Origin: Marinicella sediminis
GTDB taxonomy: Bacteria; Pseudomonadota; Gammaproteobacteria; Xanthomonadales; Marinicellaceae
NCBI RefSeq assembly: GCF_002000055.1
Contig: NZ_MVBD01000016.1
Coordinates: 1 to 64,000, forward strand
Direction of reading: 5' to 3'
DNA length: 64,000 nt
The translations under genes were made by a program, and so were the position numbers. Each line of letters begins with the position of its first letter. Positions within the stretch are counted from its first letter, which is position 1. This document shows, piece by piece, positions 50,125-59,489 of this stretch. Under the pieces are notes generated by a model. That model saw nothing but the letters and a program-made list of their open reading frames with translations, was not told the origin of the DNA and did not search any database.

Positions 50125-51423
50125 ATGAGTGATTTCCTTAACCGTTGGTTTCAACTGGAACAACACCAGACCTCCGTCAAACAGGAATTGGTAGCCGGAC
50201 TGACCACATTTCTGGCGATGGCCTACATCATTGTGGTTAACCCCAACATCCTGGCCATCAGCGGCATGGATGCCGGGGCGGTGTTTGTTGCGACCTGTTT
50301 GGCTGCTGCTTTGGGTTCTGCACTGATGGGTTTGTTGGCCAATTATCCAATCGCCATGGCTCCTGGGATGGGGCTGAATGCTTTTTTCACCTTCACGGTG
50401 GTTGGTACCATGGGGTATACCTGGCAGGTGGCATTGGGCTGTGTGTTGTGGTCTGGGGTGATTTTTTTCCTGTTGTCCCTGTGTCGCTTACGCAGCTGGC
50501 TGATCAATACCATGCCGACCAGCCTGAAAACCGCCATTGCGGCCGGGATCGGCTTGTTTCTGGCCATGATTGCTTTACAGAATGCCGGGGTGATTGTTAA
50601 CAATGAGGCGACCCTGGTGTCTCTTGGCTCGGTTGGCTCCACTGAAGTGTTGCTTACTTTACTGGGCTTTCTGGTGATCATTGCTTTGTACCACCGTCAA
50701 TTGCCCGCGGCGATCATCATCGGGGTGTTGCTGGTCACGGTGGTGGCCTGGATGCTTGGAAAAGTACAGTTCCAGGGAGTGTTGTCAACACCACCATCAT
50801 TGGCGCCGACGCTGGCACAACTGGAATGGCGGGCCATTCTGGACCTGACTTTACTGCCGGTGATCCTGTCGTTTGTGCTGGTGGATCTGTTTGATACCTC
50901 TGGCACGTTGATCGCGGTGTCACGGCAAGCCGGTTTACTGGATGAACAAGGCCATTTGCCCAGGGCCGACCAAGCCATGTTGGCTGATTCTTCGGCCACC
51001 ATTGCAGGTGCGGTGATGGGCACCTCAACCACCACCAGCTACATCGAAAGTGGTGCCGGGGTGGCGGTGGGTGGCAAAACCGGTCTGACCGCACTGACCA
51101 CCGCGGTTTTGTTTGTACTGGCTTTATTTTTTTCACCCCTGGCACAAATGATCCCCCCATATGCCACTGCGCCGGCCTTGTTGTTCGTGGCGGTGATGAT
51201 GCTATCAGCCTTGAAATCAGTGCCTTGGGATGACCTCACAGAATATGCACCTGTGGTACTCACCGCAATCATCATGCCGCTGAGTTTTTCCATTTCTGAC
51301 GGCATTGCGGTTGGTTTTATCAGCTATGTACTGATCAAAATCCTCACGGGTCAGCACCAGCATGTACCATTGAGTGTCTGGGTGATTGCCAGCTGCTTCG
51401 TACTGAAGTACAGCTTTTTATAA
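50125..51423 (+). CDS. NCS2-family purine permease (AzgA/PbuG type)
   Basis: A 432-residue nucleobase transporter importing guanine, hypoxanthine or adenine with protons. Signature segments are VAGLTTFLAMAYIIVVNPNILAISGMD, PIAMAPGMGLNAFFTFTVV, LKTAIAAGIGLFLAMIALQNAG, LVDLFDTSGTLIAVSRQAGLLDEQG and STTTSYIESGAGVAVGGKTGLTALTTAVLFVLALFFSPL. About 13-14 helices. It follows the MATE gene closely. Substrate among purines cannot be fixed from sequence alone. Confidence 0.94.
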   Translation: MSDFLNRWFQLEQHQTSVKQELVAGLTTFLAMAYIIVVNPNILAISGMDAGAVFVATCLAAALGSALMGLLANYPIAMAPGMGLNAFFTFTVVGTMGYTWQVALGCVLWSGVIFFLLSLCRLRSWLINTMPTSLKTAIAAGIGLFLAMIALQNAGVIVNNEATLVSLGSVGSTEVLLTLLGFLVIIALYHRQLPAAIIIGVLLVTVVAWMLGKVQFQGVLSTPPSLAPTLAQLEWRAILDLTLLPVILSFVLVDLFDTSGTLIAVSRQAGLLDEQGHLPRADQAMLADSSATIAGAVMGTSTTTSYIESGAGVAVGGKTGLTALTTAVLFVLALFFSPLAQMIPPYATAPALLFVAVMMLSALKSVPWDDLTEYAPVVLTAIIMPLSFSISDGIAVGFISYVLIKILTGQHQHVPLSVWVIASCFVLKYSFL

Positions 51424-51494
51424 GCCAGAGCATCTGGCAGGTGCATTTTGTTGCGCGGATCAGTATCATGTAGGTTTTCATTTGGAAAGACCCG

Positions 51495-53390
51495 ATGCCA
51501 AACAAAACCCTGTTAACCCTGTCCTTACTCACCGTTCTGACTGCCTGTCAGGAACAACCACCTGCAGACAGCAGCCAAACATCGGTTGCTGAACCTGAGG
51601 TGGTGGTGACCGATACCGCCATCCCGGTATCTCCGCTGGATGCCAATTTCAAAGCCAGTGCCCAGGTGCTGTTTCATGCCAGGCCGCATTACGCCACCGT
51701 GTTGGGGGTGGATGAGGAACTGGCAGGCGGCGCTTACAACCACCGCCTGGATGATTATTCACCAGAATCTGAGGCACAAATGCGCAACCGCATGCGGCAA
51801 ATCAATGCCCAGCTGACCACTCTGGAAACCGCCAATAAGGTCGATGCTGCTAATCAGCTGGTGATGATGAATCTGAACCGCTACTTCAGCGGTCATGAAG
51901 ACTTTGACATTGGTTACATCGATCTGTGGATGGGTTTGTCACCTTTTGTGGTCAATCAAATCAACGGCCCATTGATTGATGTGCCGAATTACATGGTCAG
52001 TAACCAAAAGATCAACAACCTGAAAGACGCCGAAGATTATCTGGCCAGACTGGATGGTTATGATGCCTTTCTGCAAGGAGTGATGGCCAAACTATCGGCC
52101 GATACCGGCAAGGGTTGGATTCCACCCAAAGTGATCATTGAAAAGACCATTGCCGGACTTGAGGCATTCATTGCGCCTGAAGTCAGTGAACATCCGTTGT
52201 ATCAACAGTTCGAACAACAACTCAATGTCCTTGAAGGGGTGTCGGAAGAAGACAAGAAGCGTATGGTTCAGGAAGCTGCCACCCACATCAAAGACGGGGT
52301 ATACAGTGGTTATGGTTTATTCATTGACGCGATGAATCAATTGTTGCCCAAGGCCACAGAATCATCCGGTATCTGGGCCCAACCCAATGGTGAAGCTTTT
52401 TATGCCGATGCAGTGAAGATGCTGGGTGATACGGATTTAACTCCTGAGCAGATACACAACCTGGGGCTGTCCGAAGTGGAACGCATCAGTGCTGAAATGG
52501 ATGCCATTCTGGTGGCCAATGGGCACACCGATGGAACCGTTGGTGAACGCATGTTGGCCATCAATGATGATCCACAGTTTCTGTATGAAGATTCTGAAGC
52601 GGGCCGCGCTGCGCTGATCGCTGACCTCAACCGCTACATCGATGAGATCAATGTTCGCATGCCTGAGCAATTCGCCACAAAACCGCCTTATGAGGTGGAG
52701 GTTCGAGCGTTTCCCAAAGCCAGACAGGCATCGGCACCCGGCGGCATGTATTCATCACCCAAATTGGATGGTTCACAACCTGGTATTTACTGGATCAACT
52801 TGCGTGACATCAAAGCCAATCCAAAGTTTGATTTGAAAACCCTGACTTATCATGAGGCCAATCCCGGTCATCATTGGCAAGTGGCTTTGAATCTGGCCCA
52901 GGACAGTTTGCCAATGGTCAGAAGGATCGCTCCTTACAATGCCTATGTGGAAGGTTGGGCCTTGTATTCAGAGCTGGTGGCCAAAGAGATGGGGATGTAT
53001 GAAAATGACCCTTACAGTGATCTGGGGCGGTTGAAAGCGGAATTGTTCAGGGCGGTCAGACTGGTGGTTGATACCGGCTTGCACCACAAGCGTTGGACCC
53101 GTGAGGAGGCCATTGAATACATGGCCGGGTCCACTGGCACCGTTGAATCCGATGTGGTTGCTGAAATTGAACGTTACATGGTGTGGCCAGGCCAGGCGCT
53201 TGGCTATAAACTGGGTATGATCAAGCTGGTTGAATTGCGTGACCGTGCTCGTCAGGCCCTGGGCGAGCGATTTGACATCAAAGCATTCCATGACCTGGTG
53301 TTGTTGGGTGGTGCCGTACCCATGTCGGTGCTGGAAGATAAAATTGAGCAGTGGATTGCAGACTATCCGGTCAGCCCGGTCAGCCAGTGA
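51495..53390 (+). CDS. DUF885 lipoprotein, putative metallopeptidase
   Basis: A 631-residue predicted lipoprotein: signal peptide with lipobox LLTVLTAC (Cys near residue 18). The DUF885 domain carries a zinc-site-like motif, TYHEANPGHHWQVALN, with NAYVEGWALYSELVAKEMGMYENDPYSDLGRL following as the glutamate ligand helix. Related proteins are predicted membrane-anchored peptidases. GGAAAGA precedes the ATG. It is followed by a terminator hairpin, so it is likely the last gene of its unit. Confidence 0.9.
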   Translation: MPNKTLLTLSLLTVLTACQEQPPADSSQTSVAEPEVVVTDTAIPVSPLDANFKASAQVLFHARPHYATVLGVDEELAGGAYNHRLDDYSPESEAQMRNRMRQINAQLTTLETANKVDAANQLVMMNLNRYFSGHEDFDIGYIDLWMGLSPFVVNQINGPLIDVPNYMVSNQKINNLKDAEDYLARLDGYDAFLQGVMAKLSADTGKGWIPPKVIIEKTIAGLEAFIAPEVSEHPLYQQFEQQLNVLEGVSEEDKKRMVQEAATHIKDGVYSGYGLFIDAMNQLLPKATESSGIWAQPNGEAFYADAVKMLGDTDLTPEQIHNLGLSEVERISAEMDAILVANGHTDGTVGERMLAINDDPQFLYEDSEAGRAALIADLNRYIDEINVRMPEQFATKPPYEVEVRAFPKARQASAPGGMYSSPKLDGSQPGIYWINLRDIKANPKFDLKTLTYHEANPGHHWQVALNLAQDSLPMVRRIAPYNAYVEGWALYSELVAKEMGMYENDPYSDLGRLKAELFRAVRLVVDTGLHHKRWTREEAIEYMAGSTGTVESDVVAEIERYMVWPGQALGYKLGMIKLVELRDRARQALGERFDIKAFHDLVLLGGAVPMSVLEDKIEQWIADYPVSPVSQ

Positions 53391-53413
53391 ATTGAATCAT
53401 TGCATAAGAACAG

Positions 53414-53449
53414 TGCCCGGGTTGCCGTTAGGTATTACCCGGGTCTTTT
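53414..53449 (+). terminator. Rho-independent terminator after the DUF885 gene
   Basis: CCCGGGT (53416-53422) pairs with ACCCGGG (53437-53443), followed by TCTTTTC. It separates this gene from the convergent gene ending at 53541. Confidence 0.75.
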
Positions 53450-53540
53450 CATCGTCACTGTTGATCAGATTGAATGTTTACGTATGTTGTTGGTTTACCA
53501 GGTGATGTTTTTCTGATCGTTTTTGCTGGTGATCTGAAAG

Positions 53541-54494
53541 TCATTCCGGCATCAGTTTCTCAGGTTTTTCTATGTGCAGTTTCACCGTGCTGGCTGCACC
53601 GTTCTTGTCGAGGGTTACCACATAGAGGATGTTATAGTTTTCGTGACTCATCGGTGGGAACCGGGTGTCATTGATCAGTCGGTTGACCATGTCAGGGATG
53701 GTGTTGCTGTGGCCTATGATCAATACCTTCTGCCCCTGAATCAACTGCAAAAATTTCAGCACTTCAAATGACATCGGGTGATACAGTTCGGGTTTGACAG
53801 ACGATTCATCTGCGATGAGTTCAGCGGTTTGTATGTTTCGCTTGAAGTCAGTGGTGAAAACCTGATCAAATTCAGTGTGTTGCAGTACCTTTTTCCAGTA
53901 TTTAGCTCGCTCTATACCCGCTGCTGATAAATCAGGATCCGCTGAATCATCCACTTTCTCTGCATGTCTGAGGATATAAATCTGTGTCACTTCAGTGTTT
54001 GATTTCGGTTTTATTGATGACAGTTGTGTCAGTTCAGTTGATGGTTTACTGGATTTGGGTTGGTTAATCCAATTGATCAATAGACTGATCACCATTATTC
54101 CAAAGAGCACAATCAAACCGATTTCAACTTTTGGGTTGATGCGACTTTTGCGAATCGTGTAGTGACCCGTTTCTGCTGTTTCTTTGTTGGGTGGTTCAAA
54201 GCGATAACCCACTTTATGGACGGTCACTATCAACTCGTCTGTGATGCCTGCCATTTTGAACAGTTTACGCAATCGTGCCACGGCTGCAGGAACGACTTCC
54301 GGGGCACTGGGTTTGTCCCGCCAGACTTGATTCATGAAAGATTCTGTGGAAACAGTCTGACCTTCCTGGCTGATTAAAAATTGTAACACTTCAACGGCTT
54401 TGTGATCGATGCTGAGCCCGACCCCATTGGAAGTGATGGTGTGGTCATTGAAATTGATGTTCAGGTGTTTGAGCTGATATGTGGTGTTGTCCAT
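53541..54494 (-). CDS. CadC-like winged-helix / TM / histidine-phosphatase fusion
   Basis: A 317-residue protein with an unusual domain order. Residues about 5-100 form an OmpR/CadC-type winged helix (DHKAVEVLQFLISQEGQTVSTESFMNQVW ... VPAAVARLRKLFK ... IVTVHKVGYRF). Residues 124-143 are a single membrane helix, and 170-317 are a phosphoglycerate-mutase-type histidine phosphatase with LRHAEK (His177), an FKRNIQTAEL arginine (Arg219) and IIGHSN (His262). Topology predicts DNA binding in the cytoplasm and the phosphatase in the periplasm, like CadC or ToxR with an enzyme as sensor. Catalytic residues look intact. Target genes are unknown. Confidence 0.88.
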   Translation of the reverse strand: MDNTTYQLKHLNINFNDHTITSNGVGLSIDHKAVEVLQFLISQEGQTVSTESFMNQVWRDKPSAPEVVPAAVARLRKLFKMAGITDELIVTVHKVGYRFEPPNKETAETGHYTIRKSRINPKVEIGLIVLFGIMVISLLINWINQPKSSKPSTELTQLSSIKPKSNTEVTQIYILRHAEKVDDSADPDLSAAGIERAKYWKKVLQHTEFDQVFTTDFKRNIQTAELIADESSVKPELYHPMSFEVLKFLQLIQGQKVLIIGHSNTIPDMVNRLINDTRFPPMSHENYNILYVVTLDKNGAASTVKLHIEKPEKLMPE

Positions 54495-54588
54495 CTGTTG
54501 CTCCGGTCAAATTGGTGTGTTTTGCATGCAGGATGCCAAAGTAACAACAATTTTAAATGAAATACGGGGCAAAAATTTAACATCAGGT

Positions 54589-54615
54589 AAAAAAAAAGCC
54601 ACCTTCCCTGGTGGC
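54589..54615 (-). terminator. Terminator of the TonB-dependent receptor gene
   Basis: On the minus strand GCCACC pairs with GGTGGC (54598-54603 and 54610-54615), followed by nine T residues (the A run 54589-54597). It lies 165 bases beyond the receptor stop. The gap from here to 54781 shows a further small hairpin (CCTGA/TCAGG, 54735-54751) and no gene. Confidence 0.8.
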
Positions 54616-54780
54616 GAGGAGTTGTCCAATCCCTTTGTCGTTCACTATATAGATGCAATTCAGTTCAGAGAACGATGTGTTTATTTACAACATAAGTGGG
54701 CGGAACAACTGTTTTCCTGTCTAGTTTAATGAAGCCTGAGTGTGTGTCAGGTCAATCAGGCCCCATCGGTTGAGGGTTTA

Positions 54781-57387
54781 TCAGAAAGACTGGGTATATC
54801 GAAAATACGTTACCCGGCCATACCCGTCATACAAATTAAAGTCATATTGCCGGCTGCCAATGTTACCCAGACCCAATGGAGGGTATTTTTCTCCGGCATT
54901 GCGCACGCCCAGGGTAAATCTACCGTCCCAGGATGTGTGGTAATTGGCCTGGAAGTCATGCGTAACCCAAGTGGGTACATGCCCTTGCTGCTGGCCATCA
55001 ACCACCGAATTGGCCTGGTCGCCAATCACATTCAGGTTGTAACCCAGTGACCAATTTCCCAGGGTATATAAATTGGACACAACCATGCGATCAGCGGGTG
55101 CCCCAGGGTCACCGATCTGGTTTCTTCCGCCATCAACAGACTGATCAAGTACGTGACTCCACTGCAGATTGTGTGTAAACCTGCCGCCCAGCGCCGCATA
55201 ATTGAAGCGGGCATTCAGGTCCAGGCCAGATGTTTCAATCACCCCTTCGTTACCAAAGCCCCTGGTGCATTGAATGATGCCACCTGTGGCTGAATCCCGT
55301 TGACATCCCAGCCCGGCCGGTACCGGATCTCCGCTGATGTCGCGATTGATCAGAAACTGCGTCAGAAATGAACGGATGCGGTTTTCAATCTCAATGTTGT
55401 AGTAATCAACTGTGAAGTTAAACCAATCAACAGGTTCGTATGCAAGGCCGAATGAAAATTGTTGTGATTGCTCAGATTCCAGATTTGGATTGGCGATGAC
55501 GATGGCCTGAACCTGAGTCCGGCAATTTGCAGCCAAACCTTCTGCCTGACAGGTTTGTGCGTCGGTGATGGTGTCCGCTGATGTGGATGGTTTCTGGTTA
55601 AGGATATCCAATGATGGCGCCCTGAACCCTTCACCATAAGATGCCCGTAAAGTCAGGTTATCCATTGGCTGATAGCGGAAGGACAATTTGGGTGAAAAAT
55701 CATTGCCGTAATCTGAATAATCATCGTACCTTCCAGCCAGGCTCATTTCCAGGTTATCCATCAATGGAATCAGGGTTTCAAAGAACAGGGAGGTCACATC
55801 CCGGGTTCCCACCGCACTGTTTCCGGAAGACCCGCCAACCTGACCGGCTTCTGATTGCGGATCATACAGGTCGGCAAATTTCTCTTTGCGGTACTCTGTT
55901 CCAACGTATGCCGAAACCGGCCCATTGGCCATGTCAAATAAATCAAATGACACTGAACCAAAAACCTCGTCCTGATCGTACCGGCCATCACGGAAAATTG
56001 TGATGCGCATGGCATTCAGTACACTGGGGTCTGCATTGTATGGGTCCTGGAGGTTGTAAGTGCCATTTTGTATGGCATCAAAAGCTGCAGATCTGAGCAG
56101 GTAATTGCGGCCCACATCAGATGTGCGGTTATCTGACGTATTCATACCCAATTCCACTTCGGCCCGACCGATTTGTCCAGTCACACCAATTTCAAAATTG
56201 GTTCTTTGGTTGGTGACGTTGCTGTCGCGGTTTCCCAGCGCATCAAAGCGATGTCTCCAGTGTACCAGTTGTGGTTCAGGGAAGTTCACCGGGTCATAAA
56301 CCGGGCTCAAAGGGTTACTGGGGTTATTGGGGCTGTCCAGAGTCAGTGGTGCAGGACCGCCGGCAGCTCTGACACTGCCATCTGGAACAGGTGCATACCG
56401 ACCAAATGATTCGGTTTGATAAAAACCAGCGTTTGCCCAAAACATCCAGTCATTATTGATTTCATGTTTTGCTCTGGCAAAAAATGATTTATTCTCGGTA
56501 GAAGCTTCATCTGCAGCTGCCAGGTCAAAGTCATAGGCGCATCGACCTGTGGATTGGAGGATGTAAAATCCTGTGTCCGGAAAGGCACATCCATCAGCCA
56601 CTGGGAAATAGCTGCCAGTTTCATTGCCGGAAGGAGAGACCGCACGAAAATTATTACTGAAGGTGGATGCACCGGCTACTTTCCATGGCAGGTCATTTTG
56701 ATATATGATTTCCCGGTCATTCCAGGATATGCCTGCAATGATGCTGGTGGTGTCACCGGCTGAACCAAATAACACATAACCTTCTTCACGTTCTCCACCA
56801 TTGGCGGGTATGCTTACTTCTGCTCCGCCTATCATCACTTCAGCACCCTGATAATCAGAACGGGTGATGATGTTGATCACGCCACCAATGGCATCTGAGC
56901 CGTATATTGCTGATGCCCCGTCTGACAGGACTTCAATGCGTTCAATGGCTCCCATGGGTAATGTATTCAAATCCTGTGAAGATCCGGTTGAAGGTGATTT
57001 GGGTAATCTGCGACCATCAATCAGTACCAGGGTACGGGCAGCTCCAAGCCCTCTCAATGATAAGGTTGATACCCCTTGTTGTGAACTGCCCGACTGTGGT
57101 CTGAATGAGCCAAAACTGTTAAAAGTGGTGTTTCTTAAAAAGTCTGCAGCGTTGCTTTCGCCACTGAGTTCGAGGTCTTCACGGGAATAAACGGTGACAG
57201 GCAGGGCACCCTCAACGTCAGAACGTTTGATTCTGGATCCAGTGACCACCAGTTTACTTTGTTCTTCAATGGCATCGCTATTGTTTTCCTGGGCCGAAGC
57301 CTGTGGCCCGAATCCGAGGGTGATGACGGCACCTGTAATCAAGGCTCTTTTCACTGCCAGGGTCATTGGGTTGTATTTAAATGTCAT
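54781..57387 (-). CDS. TonB-dependent outer-membrane receptor
   Basis: An 868-residue TonB-dependent receptor. Signal peptide ends ASA near residue 32. The plug domain has LVVTGSRIKRSDVEGALPVTVYSREDLE and LSLRGLGAARTLVLIDGRRLPKSP, then GAIERIEVLSDGASAIYGSDAIGGVINIITRSDYQG. The long beta-barrel ends in a C-terminal phenylalanine (YFRYTQSF). This belongs to the large-receptor group with a GSRI-type plug start, which often imports oligosaccharides, peptides or other nutrients, so the substrate is open. GGAGAA precedes the ATG. The nearby pepsin-like protease is a possible partner. Confidence 0.95.
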   Translation of the reverse strand: MTFKYNPMTLAVKRALITGAVITLGFGPQASAQENNSDAIEEQSKLVVTGSRIKRSDVEGALPVTVYSREDLELSGESNAADFLRNTTFNSFGSFRPQSGSSQQGVSTLSLRGLGAARTLVLIDGRRLPKSPSTGSSQDLNTLPMGAIERIEVLSDGASAIYGSDAIGGVINIITRSDYQGAEVMIGGAEVSIPANGGEREEGYVLFGSAGDTTSIIAGISWNDREIIYQNDLPWKVAGASTFSNNFRAVSPSGNETGSYFPVADGCAFPDTGFYILQSTGRCAYDFDLAAADEASTENKSFFARAKHEINNDWMFWANAGFYQTESFGRYAPVPDGSVRAAGGPAPLTLDSPNNPSNPLSPVYDPVNFPEPQLVHWRHRFDALGNRDSNVTNQRTNFEIGVTGQIGRAEVELGMNTSDNRTSDVGRNYLLRSAAFDAIQNGTYNLQDPYNADPSVLNAMRITIFRDGRYDQDEVFGSVSFDLFDMANGPVSAYVGTEYRKEKFADLYDPQSEAGQVGGSSGNSAVGTRDVTSLFFETLIPLMDNLEMSLAGRYDDYSDYGNDFSPKLSFRYQPMDNLTLRASYGEGFRAPSLDILNQKPSTSADTITDAQTCQAEGLAANCRTQVQAIVIANPNLESEQSQQFSFGLAYEPVDWFNFTVDYYNIEIENRIRSFLTQFLINRDISGDPVPAGLGCQRDSATGGIIQCTRGFGNEGVIETSGLDLNARFNYAALGGRFTHNLQWSHVLDQSVDGGRNQIGDPGAPADRMVVSNLYTLGNWSLGYNLNVIGDQANSVVDGQQQGHVPTWVTHDFQANYHTSWDGRFTLGVRNAGEKYPPLGLGNIGSRQYDFNLYDGYGRVTYFRYTQSF

Positions 57388-57659
57388 TTATGGTTCTCCA
57401 ATTTTTTTAATGGTCTTTTGCCATCGGCTGATGTTATTTGAGTGGCCTAATCCATTACCTATTACATGTTTCGTAGATTGGCTCGTTCATTTATACTCAT
57501 ACTTGTTTAAGGACTCTGCAAGCAGGGGTCTGATATTCAGAATGGCGACAAACTGAATAATCCAACAAGTAGTAAAAGTTTAGTACTAAAATTGTAGTAG
57601 ATCAAGAAAATGTTAATAAAAATTAATTTTTCTATTAAAAAAGAGCAGGTTAAAAGCCT

Positions 57660-57674
57660 CTGAATCAGATTCAG
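57660..57674. repeat. Inverted repeat downstream of the pepsin-like gene
   Basis: CTGAATC-A-GATTCAG lies in the 312-base gap between the receptor gene start and the protease gene stop. On the minus strand it is followed by AGGCTTTT, so it may be a weak terminator of the protease transcript. The rest of the gap is A+T-rich, as expected for the receptor's promoter region, without an operator I can name. Confidence 0.4.
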
Positions 57675-57699
57675 AAAGCCATTTATCACATTGAATTGT

Positions 57700-58962
57700 T
57701 TATGTTTTTTCAGCGACCGGCTTTATCAACCAATGAATCACGCCAGTGGATAATTCAGAGCGATCAAAAACACACAGGTAGTTGTTCATTAACGGCAAGC
57801 CGCAAATCGTTTGGTCTGGCCATTGGGGCATTTGCGTCATGATCATGAACAGCCAGCGATTGGCTTGTTTGGCGTGTTGTTGCCAGTAGGTCTGTGGCGA
57901 GAGGCGTAATTCTGTGATCTGGCCATTCAAGCCCTCAAAGGTGAAAATAACATCAGGCCACTGATCCAACTGTAGTTCATTTGTAAAGATTCCTTCACCT
58001 GATTGCAGCGCTGTGAGGCTTTGTTTAATCAATTCAGAAAAGGACGCATTGATTGTCTGCAAACAAGTGTGCAGGTAATCATATAATTTCTTTTGCAGCA
58101 TCACAAAACTGCTGCCCGAATCAATGATGGCATTGGAAAAAAAAGAATGCAGGTGTTTGTCATCAAGAGGAGGGGCCGGGCATTCTTTGAAACCATCCAC
58201 CCGAATACTGATGAGATTGGTGTTGTAGTATGCGTCATGCAGTACCCGCGTCGATCCTGCAGAAGGGATGTCATGATCACCTGAAAAACCAATGAAGAAT
58301 GTGCCTTGATTTTCTGGAAGTCCGGCGATGTCCTGCTGTGATAAATTGGCCTCAGGCACATATTCAATGGAACGGTGGGTTAACAGCGCAAATTGATTCG
58401 CGACAATGCCATTGGCTTCAAAAGCAGTGAATAATGGGGTGATGTCATGTTCTGGAAATTGTTGAAGGTATGATTTGAATCCTGAGATGCCGCCTTTGTC
58501 ATCGCTCACCGTAAATGGCCAGGGATAGGTGGCTGGTAAGGCGGGTGTTTGCTGGTCCAGGTAACTGCTGACATCATAGGCTTTGTTCAGATGATGGTAA
58601 GCCAGTCCCCAGATGCCATCAGCACCCTGAAAATTTTGTTGCTGTTCATCACAAGTGACTGACAGCGGTGCCTGTTCAAGGGCATGTTTATCCTCGTGAT
58701 CAAGCTGGATGTGGGTGTTGAGTACCGGGCCTGCCCAGCCACCATTGCCATACACCACATCCTGAGCATAAACGGTGGTATTCATGTGTTGATCTTTTTC
58801 AGGCTGGTATTTCTTGAGGTCTATGGCCAGGGTGCTGCTGCCCGTGTCAATGAGCACATCAACAGGAATTTGTTCGCTGCCGATATACAGACGGGTGGTG
58901 TAAGCGCCAACACCCAAAGCCAGGTTGATGGGTAGTTTCAGGGTGTTGTTCAGCTTTATCAT
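57700..58962 (-). CDS. Pepsin-type (A1) aspartic protease, bacterial
   Basis: A 420-residue protein with the two-lobed layout of pepsin-family proteases. The first catalytic motif is VLIDTGSSTLAI (Asp39), the second AIIDSGSSFVML (Asp281), and a flap-like VVYGNGGWAGPV lies at about 69-80 (Tyr71). GIWGLAYHHL and FFIGFSGDHD match other conserved A1 turns. Pepsin homologues are common in eukaryotes but rare in bacteria; shewasin from Shewanella is the known example. No signal peptide is visible, suggesting cytoplasmic action as for shewasin. The start at 58962 gives the full N-terminal strand. Confidence 0.88.
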   Translation of the reverse strand: MIKLNNTLKLPINLALGVGAYTTRLYIGSEQIPVDVLIDTGSSTLAIDLKKYQPEKDQHMNTTVYAQDVVYGNGGWAGPVLNTHIQLDHEDKHALEQAPLSVTCDEQQQNFQGADGIWGLAYHHLNKAYDVSSYLDQQTPALPATYPWPFTVSDDKGGISGFKSYLQQFPEHDITPLFTAFEANGIVANQFALLTHRSIEYVPEANLSQQDIAGLPENQGTFFIGFSGDHDIPSAGSTRVLHDAYYNTNLISIRVDGFKECPAPPLDDKHLHSFFSNAIIDSGSSFVMLQKKLYDYLHTCLQTINASFSELIKQSLTALQSGEGIFTNELQLDQWPDVIFTFEGLNGQITELRLSPQTYWQQHAKQANRWLFMIMTQMPQWPDQTICGLPLMNNYLCVFDRSELSTGVIHWLIKPVAEKT

Positions 58963-58988
58963 GGCATTCTCAAATGAAAGTGTGGTTA

Positions 58989-59489
58989 TTAAAAGTGTTG
59001 TAAAAAAATCAGCGTGACAGACTCTGTGCCGGGGTTTTGTGAAGACAGGCGGCTGTTGGAGTAATGGTGCACCCCCAGTCCCAGCTGTTGTTGCTTATTG
59101 AATTCATACAACAGTTCCAAGCCGGAGCGAAATTCAATGGTATGACCCAGGTCAAGAAAACGACTTTCCTCATACAGTCCAATGCCACTGCCAATGGTTA
59201 AATACCATTGTTCGTTGAGTTTCACTGGATATTTCAGGTCACTGTAGAGGTAATTAAACCCGGCATCACCCCACTGAAAACCGACAGACGGAATCAGTTC
59301 CAGGCTGAACATGGGACTGAATCGCAATTCAATACCATACAAATTGTTTTTTAATTGATTGTCCCTGAAAACATTGATCTGACCAGCGGAAATTCCCCAC
59401 CAGGTGGGTGGGTGATCAGTTGCCAATGCTTGGAGAGACCCGCTCAGTAGCACCATCCAGAGCAATGTACGATGAATCCGTTTATTCAA
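58989..59489 (-). CDS. pagL: Lipid A 3-O-deacylase PagL
   Basis: A 166-residue outer-membrane beta-barrel enzyme that removes the 3-O acyl chain from lipid A. A signal peptide (WMVLLSGSLQALA) is followed by alternating strands and a C-terminal phenylalanine. The catalytic triad is visible as His142, Ser144 and Glu156 in the HYSNSR ... NPGTES segment. The spacing matches that known for Pseudomonas PagL (His126, Ser128, Glu140). It overlaps the patatin gene upstream by eight bases, so both are translated together. Confidence 0.9.
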   Translation of the reverse strand: MNKRIHRTLLWMVLLSGSLQALATDHPPTWWGISAGQINVFRDNQLKNNLYGIELRFSPMFSLELIPSVGFQWGDAGFNYLYSDLKYPVKLNEQWYLTIGSGIGLYEESRFLDLGHTIEFRSGLELLYEFNKQQQLGLGVHHYSNSRLSSQNPGTESVTLIFLQHF

